35,477 nucleotides of DNA from Stappia sp. BW2 (GTDB taxonomy: Bacteria; Pseudomonadota; Alphaproteobacteria; Rhizobiales; Stappiaceae). The stretch is taken from positions 1 to 35,477 of the forward strand of contig NZ_VIRG01000065.1 of the NCBI RefSeq assembly GCF_008107695.1, read 5' to 3'. The notes beneath the pieces were generated by a model. That model had not been told where the DNA came from and did no database searches. It saw nothing but the letters and a program-made list of their open reading frames with translations. This document shows positions 1 through 7,874 of this stretch, in pieces (position 1 is the first letter of the stretch; every line of letters starts with the position of its first letter). Position numbers and translations under genes: made by a program.

Positions 1-2
1 TC

Positions 3-134
3 GTCGTCGCGGAGAAAGCCTTGCGCGATCCGGAGCAAATCGTATCCCCAGGTGGATATTTCCGCGCCATGATCGACAGGGCAGGGGAGGGCAAGTTGCA
101 CCTCCACAAATCCCTGCATGGACTGGCGGTATGA
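3..134 (+). CDS. repC: RepC replication initiator, C-terminal fragment (cut by window start)
   Basis: The window opens inside a reading frame that ends in TGA at 132-134 and gives 43 residues. They match the end of the complete RepC at 26094-27446: both share an SPGG/NPGG motif, then a GKLHLHKS (here) or GKLYLHKS (there) motif, then a short hydrophobic tail. RepC is the initiator of alphaproteobacterial repABC and repC-only replicons and binds an origin inside its own gene. Only the tail is visible, so whether repA and repB lie upstream cannot be told. The divergence from the second RepC argues for a different compatibility group rather than a recent duplication. Confidence 0.75.
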   Translation, partial: VVAEKALRDPEQIVSPGGYFRAMIDRAGEGKLHLHKSLHGLAV

Positions 135-242
135 GGCGCAGTATTCTATTGCGCCCGGTGGTATCAGGGGCACGACTCCTGCAAAGCCGCTAGATCCTAT
201 TTGAATATTACTGGTCGAGAGCAGCTGTTGAAGTCTTTCGTT

Positions 243-677
243 TCAGCTTTTCTCATGGCCTTCTGTCTCGGCTTGTTCAACCGTCCATGAGCTCGCAGTT
301 TCCACGGCAACCGGCGAGGCAGTAAGTGTAACGCTCGGTCTGGCTGACGGGAATAGCGGACCGATGATCGCGCCAAGCCCAAAGGTGAACACGAGCCCGC
401 CCAATGCGGCCGGCATATCTTCCGGTGCCAGAAAGTCATTCGTATAGGCTAGGAATAGCGCATAAAGGGGTGTCGTCGTTCCGCCCGCGAAGTAGGCAGC
501 CACCATCTGCGGCCATAATTCGTACCCGGTCAGAAAACCACAAAGGCCTGATACTGCGCCTGCAATCGCGCGCTCGACGGAGATGCCAAAAGCTCTTGAA
601 GAACCACGGCGCGGAACACCTGCGCCTTGTCTTCGGGCTGATAAACACGACAAGGAACCGCGGCAACTGGTCTGCAC
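243..677 (-). pseudogene. Relic of an MFS (YcaD-type) transporter
   Basis: This open frame reads as transporter only between about 351 and 584. That part has hydrophobic segments and the run PLYALFLAYTNDFLAPED followed by GGLVFTFGLGAIIGPL, which is typical of the middle-to-late transmembrane region of YcaD-like major facilitator transporters. The N-terminal half of the family is absent, and the residues after GPL no longer resemble a transporter, so a frameshift or deletion removed the C-terminal helices. A normal member is about 400 residues and this core is under 80. I infer a dead gene fragment. The 135-242 and 678-885 flanks hold no gene I can support. Confidence 0.5.
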
Positions 678-885
678 CGTGTTTCACGGCAGTTTCATGG
701 CTATTTCTCAATAAGCCTGAGATGGTTCAGAGGCGGGACTTCCGACAGCCTGGACCTTGACCAACTGCTAGCGAGTGCAAATCGGGTCAATGCCTCGGCG
801 CCAACGTCTACAATGACCGTTCTGATGTCCTTCGAAATGGAGCGACTTGTTGCAGAAGGGACGAACGAAAGGGCGGCCTGAAGGT

Positions 886-1122
886 CTAGCCCCTTTCGCA
901 AGCAATACCGTCTCCATCCCGATCCAGGCGGTAGACGTCAGGACCAATAACGCGGATTGGCCCCCTTACATAGACAGGGCCATTTCCGCGACCACCCGCA
1001 CAATCAACGTCGCTCGCTATGGGAACACAAGGATCATAGCTCGGATGGCATCCAGATTGAGATTGCGTTGGCGTGATAGAAGCGCCAACAACTAACAATG
1101 CAAGAAACAAGCGAATAGACAT
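886..1122 (-). CDS. Secreted Excalibur-domain calcium-binding protein
   Basis: A 78-residue protein. I chose the ATG at 1122 because GGGAGG lies seven bases upstream; an in-frame upstream ATG at 1173 lacks such a site. Residues 1-22 form a signal peptide with a hydrophobic core (LFLALLVVGA) and a likely cleavage near a Gln/Ser-rich stretch. The C-terminus carries the Excalibur signature DRDGDGIACE, a DxDxDGxxCE calcium-loop motif, and four cysteines could form disulfides in the periplasm. Excalibur domains often occur with thermonuclease-like domains, and the neighbouring divergent gene at 1222 is a secreted nuclease, so the two may act together outside the cytoplasm. Confidence 0.8.
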   Translation of the reverse strand: MSIRLFLALLVVGASITPTQSQSGCHPSYDPCVPIASDVDCAGGRGNGPVYVRGPIRVIGPDVYRLDRDGDGIACERG

Positions 1123-1221
1123 TGCAACCTCCCAACTCAATGAGAGGTTGCGTGTATTTTTGGTCGATCGCAACTTTTATTGCGGCGTATCCTTAACGCT
1201 CAAGAATGGAATTTTCGCAGT

Positions 1222-1638
1222 ATGAATAGAACAATACTCGCGATGCTTCTTTGTCTTCTCTCTTTTCAAGCATCAGCGGAGGAATGGAAAAGCACCGTAT
1301 CTAGAGTGATTGACGGCGACACGTTTCAGCTTAGCCGGCCGCTGATCAAAATCCGCCTGTGTGGAGTGGATACGCCGGAACGTGGCCAACCTGGGTATAG
1401 GGAAGCAACTCAATTCACCAAGCGATTGGTTGCGGGGAATACCGTGCAATGTCGAACTGTAGGCGAGGGGACGCCCTGCGATGGAAGATCACGCAAGAAA
1501 TCTGGAGAACGCTTTGTGGCGCAGTGCTTTGTCGGTGGAGACGATATTGCGACGGAGTTGGTGAAGTCTGGGCATGCCTGTGCGTGGCCGAAGTACTCCG
1601 GCCGCCACTATTCAAAAAACGCCAAGTGTGAACGATAG
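1222..1638 (+). CDS. Secreted thermonuclease-family (SNase-like) nuclease
   Basis: Starting at the ATG at 1222 gives 138 residues with a clear signal peptide (hydrophobic LAMLLCLLSF, cleavage near ASA-EE). The mature part is a Staphylococcus-nuclease OB-fold domain: VIDGDTF holds the first metal-binding Asp, and IRLCGVDTPERG holds the catalytic Arg, Asp-Thr and Glu positions. A later Arg in ERFVAQC matches the second catalytic Arg. Six cysteines suggest disulfides and periplasmic or extracellular location. Expected activity is calcium-dependent cleavage of DNA and RNA. A close paralogue lies at 22446-22862. The next gene begins eight bases after the stop, so they are probably cotranscribed. 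Confidence 0.85.
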   Translation: MNRTILAMLLCLLSFQASAEEWKSTVSRVIDGDTFQLSRPLIKIRLCGVDTPERGQPGYREATQFTKRLVAGNTVQCRTVGEGTPCDGRSRKKSGERFVAQCFVGGDDIATELVKSGHACAWPKYSGRHYSKNAKCER

Positions 1639-1646
1639 GAGCCTAG

Positions 1647-1874
1647 ATGTTTGTAAGAAAATTCGTTTTGGCACTCCTTGGGTTTTTGGTTGGCGGCCTT
1701 TTTATCGGTTCAACACTCGGGGTTGCAGGTTTTGGCAGTGCGGTAAACGGTTGGGTGGTGTTCGGGCCGATCGGTGCAGCTATTGGGTGGTTTTTTGCTA
1801 GCAGCCATGAAGGTGAATGGGGCTACCGGAAATTGCTCAGCCTATTGAGTTTCATAAATCGCGAGAAAGACTAA
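1647..1874 (+). CDS. Small two-helix membrane protein
   Basis: A 75-residue protein whose ATG follows an AGGAGC ribosome site by four bases. It has two predicted membrane helices: residues about 5-27 (LALLGFLVGGLFIG, then a glycine-rich turn) and about 34-51 (WVVFGPIGAAIGWFFA). A short charged tail (EGEWGYRKLL...NREKD) probably faces the cytoplasm. The many glycines suggest tight helix packing. It lies directly after the secreted nuclease and before other short frames with their own ribosome sites, so this looks like a small operon. I do not recognise a family; candidates are a membrane helper or an immunity-type protein. Confidence 0.6.
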   Translation: MFVRKFVLALLGFLVGGLFIGSTLGVAGFGSAVNGWVVFGPIGAAIGWFFASSHEGEWGYRKLLSLLSFINREKD

Positions 1875-1886
1875 GGAGCTTCCATT

Positions 1887-1940
1887 TTGCTACTAGAAAC
1901 ACCAGAAGAGGTATTAGTCCGTCTGGTTGGAGCTATCTGA
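1887..1940 (+). CDS. Possible 17-residue micro-ORF
   Basis: Directly after the preceding gene's stop there is a TAAGGAG ribosome site at 1872-1878, then a TTG codon at 1887 opening MLLETPEEVLVRLVGAI and stopping at TGA 1938-1940. That stop overlaps the GAGGAG ribosome site of the next gene. The arrangement suggests a translated coupling peptide or leader. The peptide looks amphipathic. It is too short for any family call, and it may only be a ribosome-loading site or the remnant of a larger gene. Confidence 0.2.
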   Translation: MLLETPEEVLVRLVGAI

Positions 1941-1952
1941 GGAGCTTAATCC

Positions 1953-2261
1953 GTGTTGCAGACCATACTGCTATTGATCTTCGCAGCAGTGTTTTTCGAT
2001 CCACTGAGGTGGATATTTGCTTTTGTTGTCGTCGCAGTCATTCGCAACTTAGACCCTACCTCCAAAATGTCCTTTATCAAAATGGTCTGCACCGCAGTTT
2101 TTGTGGCGATTGTTTTAGAAATCAATCTACAGATGAGTCCAGAAGCTCGAGAATTCAACGTGTATACTAGTTTGTTTTCTGTTGCGGTCAGCCTTCTCAT
2201 AGTCTGGCTGATCAACCTTGTCATTACGTGGTGGTGGTCTCGAAACACTAGTTCCAAATAG
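1953..2261 (+). CDS. Small multi-helix membrane protein
   Basis: A 102-residue protein starting at GTG 1953, with GAGGAG eight bases upstream deciding the start. Hydrophobic segments lie at about residues 2-28 (ILLLIFAAVFF, then WIFAFVVVAVI), 41-56 (MVCTAVFVAIVLEI) and 73-93 (LFSVAVSLLIVWLINLVITW). This predicts three or four membrane helices, with a basic C-terminal tail. It follows the nuclease and the 75-aa membrane protein on the same strand and is likely in the same transcript. No family is recognised. Its AT-richer composition than the flanking core-type genes suggests accessory DNA. Confidence 0.6.
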   Translation: MLQTILLLIFAAVFFDPLRWIFAFVVVAVIRNLDPTSKMSFIKMVCTAVFVAIVLEINLQMSPEAREFNVYTSLFSVAVSLLIVWLINLVITWWWSRNTSSK

Positions 2262-2304
2262 AGGAGCCTTCATATTGGAACATGTCCGGTGTCAGGACCT
2301 TTGA

Positions 2305-2517
2305 ATTGCCCCTCGTTTACTAGACGCCTATTTCTGCGATCCTTCTGCTCCCTGGCAGAAAGGCTCTGTTGAGAACATGAACAGGCGGATCTGACGATAT
2401 TTACCAAGGGAAACCGCTGTCTTGTCAGTTCCTGACGAGTCGATACGAACGCTGATTGATCAGCTGAACAACACACTGAGAAAGTGCCTCGGCTTCCGGA
2501 CGCCTAGTGAGAAGTAG
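2305..2517 (+). pseudogene. IS30-family transposase remnant with in-frame stop
   Basis: Read in one frame this stretch gives LDAYFCDPSAPWQKGSVEN, then MNRRI, a TGA stop, and RYLPRETAVLSVPDES continuing to LRKCLGFRTPSEK and TAG at 2515-2517. This is the characteristic end of IS30-type DDE transposases, including the catalytic Glu in the GSVEN motif and the terminal CLGFRTP motif. The internal TGA sits where the family has Arg (one change from CGA). Upstream sequence loses the frame at a stop at 2302, so only about 70 codons survive. No inverted repeats are apparent. It occupies most of the 365-base gap between 2262 and 2626. Confidence 0.75.
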
Positions 2518-2626
2518 TGGAAAGAACTTGCCTAATTGAGCAAATCACTAACTTCCGGTTAGTTTCGCGCCCCGACTTGGGTAACCAAGCGCAACCCAAG
2601 ATGTGTGATGCTATTGGAGGTTCTTA

Positions 2627-3010
2627 TTGATCACCGGAAAATGCGAATGCGGCAAAGTTGAATTTGAAGTAGAAGCTGCACAGGAAACGTTGACGGTTTG
2701 CCATTGCAGTCAATGCAGACGGATCAGCGGTCACACCTGGGCATGCACTCACGCGCCAATTGATAAACTGCGCTTCTCCAATAAGGACGGTCTTGGATGG
2801 TATGAGTCCTCGAGCTTTGCCAGACGAGGATTCTGTAAATTCTGCGGATCCAGCCTTTTTTATCAGAGGAACGGCCAGGAAAATATCGCCATTGCCGCAG
2901 GGAGCTTAAACGGACCGACGGGCTTAAAAGTCGGAAAACACATATTAGTCAAAGACAAAGGCGACTACTACGAAATCCATGAAAACGAGCCGCAGATCGC
3001 TTGCTTCTAA
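2627..3010 (+). CDS. GFA/CENP-V family zinc protein
   Basis: A 127-residue protein starting at TTG 2627, supported by GGAGG six bases upstream. It matches the GFA (glutathione-dependent formaldehyde-activating enzyme-like) fold. Zinc ligands are visible as CxC at residues 6 and 8, the CxCSQC cluster at 25, 27 and 30, and CKFC at 70 and 73. The family binds two zincs, and one founding member was proposed to conjugate formaldehyde to glutathione; most bacterial members have no proven substrate. The length is normal for the family. It is flanked by an IS30 relic and a long spacer, so it is probably a single-gene transcript. Confidence 0.85.
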   Translation: MITGKCECGKVEFEVEAAQETLTVCHCSQCRRISGHTWACTHAPIDKLRFSNKDGLGWYESSSFARRGFCKFCGSSLFYQRNGQENIAIAAGSLNGPTGLKVGKHILVKDKGDYYEIHENEPQIACF

Positions 3011-3194
3011 AAGCTGTCGAAAATCCTACGGTCGCCGGAACTCTTTAGCTCGTCGCCATCCGCCCTGCTCTGCGGCGGCTTTTAGACCCCTGTTGCATTT
3101 ACGTTAGAAGTTACATCGAAAACAAACATGTTTTACGGCTGATCAATCTCAGCCGCCTGCATCTTGATCTAATCCGTCTTCACAGCCTGGCGTG

Positions 3195-3827
3195 TCATAT
3201 TTGCTTTACACTCGACAGAACAACGCCGTAAATACTCGACGCCCAACTCAGAAAACCCGGTTTGAAATCATAGTCAACTGCTGTCTGGTAGTCAGGTTTT
3301 TTGATTTTATGGGTAACATATTTTCCCATTTGCTCTGTAATCGTGTAACGTCTTTGGTTTGTTGGAAGGCTTTCAAAAGGTATCATTAAATATTCCGATG
3401 GTTTACTAAGCTTTATTATGTATTCAGGTTGCTTTAATACATTAATGAAACCATCCTCGGCAATAATTTTGTCTTCATCCTCGAAAATAGCCTTCGCAAT
3501 GCCTCTGTAAAGTGATGATATGATCTTAATTTTCACCGCGTCGTTCATGATGTGAAAAATCTTGTCGGCTTTTGCCCGCTGAGATCGTTTTTGGGGTTGG
3601 TTTTCATAGCTTTCGGAGAAGCTCAAATTGTTAATATGATAGGTCATGTCATGGATTTTGGCCGCAAAATCAAACAAGTTTTGCGGCCGAATGCGAAAGT
3701 TGGACCGGTAACCCGGGCCTGCGAAATTCATGAACGGTGCAGCAAGACCTTCGGTCGCTTCTGGTGCCGGAAGAGCGGGAAGCGGTTTGCCATTCGGGAG
3801 GTGGGTCGATCCGTCGGGAGCGCTCAT
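3195..3827 (-). CDS. Phospholipase A2-like domain protein
   Basis: A 210-residue protein whose ATG follows AAGGAG at a six-base spacing. Residues 35-63 carry an AGPG motif (37-39), an Asp at 53, then AAKIHDMTY with His59-Asp60 and Tyr63. The pattern of a GPG calcium loop, D..A..HD..Y resembles the compact phospholipase A2 domain of parvovirus VP1 and of some bacterial toxin-like proteins, where GPG binds calcium and His-Asp is catalytic. There is no signal peptide; the N-terminus is Pro-rich. The rest (residues 75-210) is Lys/Ile-rich and unrecognised. Its GC content is lower than its neighbours', suggesting transfer. The PLA2 call is a motif-level inference. Confidence 0.5.
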   Translation of the reverse strand: MSAPDGSTHLPNGKPLPALPAPEATEGLAAPFMNFAGPGYRSNFRIRPQNLFDFAAKIHDMTYHINNLSFSESYENQPQKRSQRAKADKIFHIMNDAVKIKIISSLYRGIAKAIFEDEDKIIAEDGFINVLKQPEYIIKLSKPSEYLMIPFESLPTNQRRYTITEQMGKYVTHKIKKPDYQTAVDYDFKPGFLSWASSIYGVVLSSVKQI

Positions 3828-4047
3828 GTAAATCTCCTTAGGCCCATGTTGTGGGAAAAATCATAAATGCAGATTCCCCATTTGATCTTCGGTTTCCATC
3901 GTAGGCGCGATGTGGCGGTGGGATCAAGCTTGGGCGGCAAGCGCCGAGCGCTTCTGTGAGCGATTTCATCAACGCGGAGCGTGAGTTTTGCGCTTCCGCA
4001 GTAAAGTCGGCAGAGCGGACAGTGCAGCCTTTCGAGCAGGAGCGTTT

Positions 4048-4356
4048 CTATTCGACTGGATTATGGTGTCCCCAAGCCGGTGATCGAGGGCCGCTATAAG
4101 GCTGTAGATCAACGCAAAACTGGTAAACTGTCTTTCCGTCAAGCTCAAAAATGACATGCTTGGTTGCAAACACAAGATAACGGACCGGTTTCTCTGGAGT
4201 GCCGATTTTACCAACCCCATCAAGGCGATCCCAACCGTGGTCATCAAAGCGTTCGCCAACGTGAAGCGGCATAAAGGGACTTTCTGACTGAAACACAGCG
4301 ACTGGCTTATGTTCACCAGAAATGTCGCAGATCACGAGTTCGTAGACATCAGGCAT
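4048..4356 (-). CDS. Conserved hypothetical protein (102 aa)
   Basis: A soluble 102-residue protein with a strand-rich pattern and no membrane segment. A recognisable run is LHVGERFDDHGW, followed by VRYLVFATKHVIFE. The start at 4356 has a GGAAGG-like site about 13 bases upstream. I recognise no domain. A competing leftward frame in the same DNA (3969-4316) is rejected because it lacks protein-like character. It stands alone between the phospholipase-like gene and the GNAT gene, all on the minus strand, with spacers over 200 bases, so cotranscription is doubtful. Confidence 0.6.
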   Translation of the reverse strand: MPDVYELVICDISGEHKPVAVFQSESPFMPLHVGERFDDHGWDRLDGVGKIGTPEKPVRYLVFATKHVIFELDGKTVYQFCVDLQPYSGPRSPAWGHHNPVE

Positions 4357-4479
4357 CGGTTCAATATCTTCCTTCCATTTCCGCGAAAACCTAACCCAGC
4401 TCTTGTCAAATGACGAGCAGTAAGGGCTCTAAGCGGACTTACGGCGCCACAGCATCCCGATCCGGACCTCGGCTGGGGC

Positions 4480-4503
4480 CTGGTCGACACAAACGGCCCG
4501 AAG
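4480..4503 (+). repeat. Dispersed intergenic repeat, copy A
   Basis: The stretch CTGGTCGACACAAACGGCCC followed by GAAG matches the intergenic stretch at 7687-7710 at about 21 of 24 positions by eye, and shares its core AACGGCCCGRAG with 11433-11444. It lies in a non-coding spacer with similar GGCGCC-rich sequence just before it. This may be a decayed interspersed element common to the spacers of this genome. Function is unknown. Confidence 0.4.
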
Positions 4504-4540
4504 CCGCCATAGTGCACCGTCTCAAGGAATGGCGGCTTCG
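4499..4540. repeat. Perfect 12-bp inverted repeat (hairpin)
   Basis: The arms CGAAGCCGCCAT (4499-4510) and ATGGCGGCTTCG (4529-4540) are perfectly complementary, with an 18-base loop. The element sits downstream of the GNAT gene's stop (minus strand, stop at 4598), and read leftward no clear U-run follows. It overlaps the dispersed repeat beginning at 4480. It could be a terminator-like hairpin, a protein-binding palindrome or part of the interspersed element. Confidence 0.6.
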
Positions 4541-4597
4541 CAGAAAAAGCAGAATTCGTACCGAGATAGAACTGGGATGCAACCGCAGTTGATCCCG

Positions 4598-5128
4598 TCA
4601 ATCGTCCGCCAGTCGCCCGAAAAGCCTTTGATCAAAACGCTGGCTCCCAATGATCATTTTCTGCCTTTGGGTCCCCTCGTACCTGAACCCTGCCTTGATC
4701 AAAACTCGATCCGAGGCCGGATTTCCCGGCAACGTCCAGGCTTCGAGCCTGAATAACTTCATACCCTCGTGGCAGTGTTTCGTTACAGCGATCAAAGATT
4801 CTGTAGCGTATCCGTGCCCCCACCAGGACTTGCCGAACTCGTAGCCGATGACTGCCACTGACGCCGACTTGTCGATGGAGTTAAGTCGAATACAGCCAAT
4901 GAGAACGTCTGTTTCAACAAGGCGCACCATCCAAGCGAACCCCTTGGCTTGCTGGGAAGTACGGATCATCCAGCCGACAAGTCCTTTTGCCCGTTTCTCC
5001 GTCGGTGCGCGTGGCAAGTCGGTGTGCGCAGATGTCTCGGGAGCCGACAAGATGGAATAATATTCAACCCAGTCCTCAATTTGGACCTGAGATAAGTGCA
5101 AGCGAGGAGTATCCAGAGCCAAAGTCAT
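4598..5128 (-). CDS. GNAT-family N-acetyltransferase (RimJ/RimL type)
   Basis: A 176-residue protein that aligns in pattern with the Acetyltransf_3 subgroup. The N-terminal TPRLHLSQVQIEDW is the typical first strand (usually RLxLR). The central IGYEFGKSWWGHGYATES contains the acetyl-CoA pyrophosphate-binding loop, and NPASDRVLIKAGFRYEG is the C-terminal GNAT signature (N..S..v..k.GF..EG). It transfers an acetyl group from acetyl-CoA to an amine, either a protein N-terminus or a small molecule; the substrate cannot be read from sequence. Length is normal and there is no signal peptide. It is isolated, with spacers of over 200 bases on both sides. Confidence 0.88.
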   Translation of the reverse strand: MTLALDTPRLHLSQVQIEDWVEYYSILSAPETSAHTDLPRAPTEKRAKGLVGWMIRTSQQAKGFAWMVRLVETDVLIGCIRLNSIDKSASVAVIGYEFGKSWWGHGYATESLIAVTKHCHEGMKLFRLEAWTLPGNPASDRVLIKAGFRYEGTQRQKMIIGSQRFDQRLFGRLADD

Positions 5129-5423
5129 TCAAAGTTTCCGACACTGAGGTTAGCGCTCTTTAGGCGAGCATAACGGAAATGTCTTCTTATCAAGGTCCTT
5201 TCTTGATGACCGTCGGGGCGCAACGCGCAACGAGTTCATAAGTGCGGAGTTAATCTGCGCCGCAGGTGTTCCCCTGGGGGCAATGCTCCACCATTTTGGC
5301 TGTTCAAAACCCTAAGCGCTCCGCTCGAAACAGCACATTTGTCCTGACCGGTTACCGTTGTTTTCCCTTGAGCCGGACCCTGGGTCATAGACTAGAAGAC
5401 AATTCCGACGGACAGGAGGTCTC

Positions 5424-6506
5424 ATGCGGAATGGGTCTGAAAAACATGTTTGGCTGACAGCTGCACAATGCGCCGAGCGCACCGGTGTCACCGTGCGGGC
5501 GCTGCGACTTTACGAGCAAGCCGGTCTTATCCAGCCGCGGCGCAACGGAAAAAACTGGCGGCTTTACGGCACTGGCGAAGTGGCCCGGCTGACAGAAATA
5601 TTGGCGTTGAAGCGGCTGGGACTGAGTTTGCAGCATATTGCCGGCCTGATGGCAGGCCATGCGACCGATCTCGACCGAATGCTGACCATGCAGACGATTG
5701 CGCTGCAGGGGAAACTTCAACGGCTACAGCAAAGCCTTGCCATGGTCGAAGCCCTGCGAGCGAAGACAGCCGCAGGAACGCTCCTTTCCGTCGACGATCT
5801 CGTGAAACTCGCAAAGGAAATGAATATGCGTGATGCATCGATGGATAGTGTTGCCTGGCGGCGCTACGAGCAGGCAAGACCGCGTACGGAAAAGAATATA
5901 GCTCCCGGCCTCTATACCGACTATGCTGGCTTCTACCTTCTGGATGAGCATGTCTTTGCCATCACGTCGAGAGATGGTCGGCTTTTCGCCCGGTTGACGG
6001 GTCAGGCCGAGCTGGAAATCTTCGCTGAAGACGAGGACCGCTTCTTTTATAAAGCCGTACAGGCGCAGGTCACCTTTGTCCGCAACGAGGACGGGGCGGT
6101 TTCCGGCCTCATTCTGCATCAGAACGGTTACGAGCAGGCTGCGCAACGAGTCGAAGCCAAAGTCGCCCTCGCGGTGGATGAAGCGCTTGCCGAACGCATC
6201 CGCAAAAATCAGCCGGTGGAGAACAGCGAAGCCCTGCTTCGCGAGATGATTGAGCAGCACCAGCGTGGAGAGCCGGACTACGCGCGCATGATGCCGGCAC
6301 TGGCATTGGCCAGCCACGAACAATCCGCGGCAATCCAATCCGAGCTTGAGGAATTAGGCTCTATTCGGGAAATAAGCTTCAAGTGCGTCGATCCCGAGGG
6401 CTGGGATGTTCATGACGTGACCTTCGACAACGGCGAGCTTGAGTTCAAGTTCATCCTTGCGTCTGATGGCCGCTTTGGTGGCATCTTTTTCAGGCCCGTT
6501 TCTTGA
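5424..6506 (+). CDS. MerR-family regulator with C-terminal ligand-type domain
   Basis: A 360-residue protein; the ATG is set by AGGAGGT just upstream. Residues 10-75 form the MerR winged helix-turn-helix, with the hallmark TVRALRLYEQAGLIQP. Residues about 80-125 form the dimerisation coiled coil (LQGKLQRLQQSLAMVEALRA). Beyond residue 145 is a strand-rich domain with GLYTDYAGFYLLDEHVF and RDGRLFARLTGQ, resembling the DUF3471-type beta domain seen in similar regulators and hydrolases, then a helical part with a second small domain to the end. The binding ligand is unknown. It has no adjacent structural gene within 250 bases, so its target may be elsewhere or its own promoter. Confidence 0.85.
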   Translation: MRNGSEKHVWLTAAQCAERTGVTVRALRLYEQAGLIQPRRNGKNWRLYGTGEVARLTEILALKRLGLSLQHIAGLMAGHATDLDRMLTMQTIALQGKLQRLQQSLAMVEALRAKTAAGTLLSVDDLVKLAKEMNMRDASMDSVAWRRYEQARPRTEKNIAPGLYTDYAGFYLLDEHVFAITSRDGRLFARLTGQAELEIFAEDEDRFFYKAVQAQVTFVRNEDGAVSGLILHQNGYEQAAQRVEAKVALAVDEALAERIRKNQPVENSEALLREMIEQHQRGEPDYARMMPALALASHEQSAAIQSELEELGSIREISFKCVDPEGWDVHDVTFDNGELEFKFILASDGRFGGIFFRPVS

Positions 6507-6774
6507 GATGGCTTTCCGGCGATGAAATGCCTGACGGGGCAAACAGCGCAATTTGCGGATGGAAAGTTATGGCCACTGCCTACTCTGAGTGACCGGTCCA
6601 GGTACACGCTACCGCCATGGCCATAAAGAGAAGTGAAGCCAAACTTTCCGCCATTCATTGCGCCGTCGAAAACCATTGCCGCAAGACGGTGGGATTGCGG
6701 GATTAAGTGGACATTGACAGAAGTTGAGCTGAAATTGCCTATTTTGAAGTTGATGCCTTCCCACCGCGAGGGCG

Positions 6775-7620
6775 ATGTCCGATACGCCAGAGGCAAATCC
6801 ATTGAAGACAATCACTGTATTAGGATGCGGCGCTACCTATGGCGTTCCCTTGGCCGGGGGGGTCTGGGGCCTGTGTGATCCAGCCAATCCCAAGAACGAA
6901 AGGACACGGCCATCGGTTCTGGTTACTCAGAATGAGCAGTGCCTGCTGATTGATATTGGGCCTGATTTTCGGCTTCAAACCTCTAGGGCAAATGTAATCC
7001 CCGACACCATCCTGATTACCCACGGTCACTGGGACCATATCGCAGGGATAGGAGAGCTTCCTTACTATATGGAGGAGGTCCTTAAGGGCGACCTGAATGT
7101 TTACACCGATGAAACTTGTATGGCCTTCATCCGTGGCATGTTTCCCTATTTGTTTTTTGGAGAAAAAATAGACGGTTCCACCAGCATTGTTGGTTTTGGG
7201 GAACACAATCAGTATAAGATTTTTTGGCATCCAATTCGTGCCTACGAAGCCTTCGAAGCGAATGGTATGAAAATACTTCCTTTTTCGCAGCATCACGGAG
7301 GATCGGACAGTCTAGGAATAAGAATAGCTGACTTTGTCTATAGCCCGGACGTGAAGTCTTTTCCGATTCAGAGCTGGAATTGTTTGGCGGATATCGACAC
7401 CTGGATTCTGGATTGCGACTATTGGGAACCATCGGAGTCGCATGGCGATCCCGAAACCGTCCTGAAGCTTGTCTATCAGTTCAAGCCGAGGCAGGTTTTT
7501 CTCACCCACATGGATGAGAAAATGGACTATTTGGTTTTGAAGTCCTGGTTTGTGGATCGCGGCTACGGTCATGTCACGCCGGCCTACGATGGCCAGATGA
7601 TCGAACTGAGAAGAGCTTGA
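6775..7620 (+). CDS. Metallo-beta-lactamase-fold hydrolase (PhnP-like)
   Basis: A 281-residue protein of the MBL superfamily. The N-terminus has GCGATYGVPLAGGVWGLCDP, a form of the GxGxSxGVPxxG...W..CDP opening typical of PhnP-like phosphodiesterases. The metal motif THGHWDHIAG gives His83, His85, Asp87 and His88, and later ligand candidates are in QHHGG, DCDYWEP and FLTHMDEK. PhnP hydrolyses cyclic ribose phosphates in phosphonate breakdown, but no phn genes are nearby, so the substrate is uncertain. The start ATG follows GAGGGCG at short spacing. It stands alone between non-coding spacers. Confidence 0.88.
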   Translation: MSDTPEANPLKTITVLGCGATYGVPLAGGVWGLCDPANPKNERTRPSVLVTQNEQCLLIDIGPDFRLQTSRANVIPDTILITHGHWDHIAGIGELPYYMEEVLKGDLNVYTDETCMAFIRGMFPYLFFGEKIDGSTSIVGFGEHNQYKIFWHPIRAYEAFEANGMKILPFSQHHGGSDSLGIRIADFVYSPDVKSFPIQSWNCLADIDTWILDCDYWEPSESHGDPETVLKLVYQFKPRQVFLTHMDEKMDYLVLKSWFVDRGYGHVTPAYDGQMIELRRA

Positions 7621-7686
7621 CAAGGAAGATTGGGCTCAAACCGGCCATGTTGCGGGGCGGCGCCCCAATCCTGACCATGGTGATGC

Positions 7687-7710
7687 CTAGTCGAAACAAA
7701 CGGCCCGGAG
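7687..7710 (+). repeat. Dispersed intergenic repeat, copy B
   Basis: This is the second copy of the element described at 4480-4503. Here it is preceded by GCGGGGCGGCGCCCCAATCC, which recalls the GGCGCC-rich sequence before copy A. The spacer between the hydrolase and kdsA (7621-7874) otherwise holds no gene. Confidence 0.4.
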
Positions 7711-7874
7711 TTGTCGTTGCCCCAAAAGGGTGCTGCGATGCAGGTCACGAAAGTCGCCATACGTTGCAATTGCGAAATCAATTGCCATCAGGCAGCGGTA
7801 ATGCGGCCCAAAGCTTTCGTTGCATTCCCACATCTTGCACGATAGCAATCAGCTAGTTTGGGAGCTGGAATGTT

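Noticed and set aside
3969..4316. Leftward 115-residue open frame overlapping the 102-aa hypothetical gene
   Set aside because: It has no protein-like character, while the overlapping 4048-4356 frame has a coherent strand-rich sequence.
5724..6338. Long leftward open frame inside the MerR gene
   Set aside because: It is antisense to a clear MerR-family protein and is explained by the GC-rich codon pattern.
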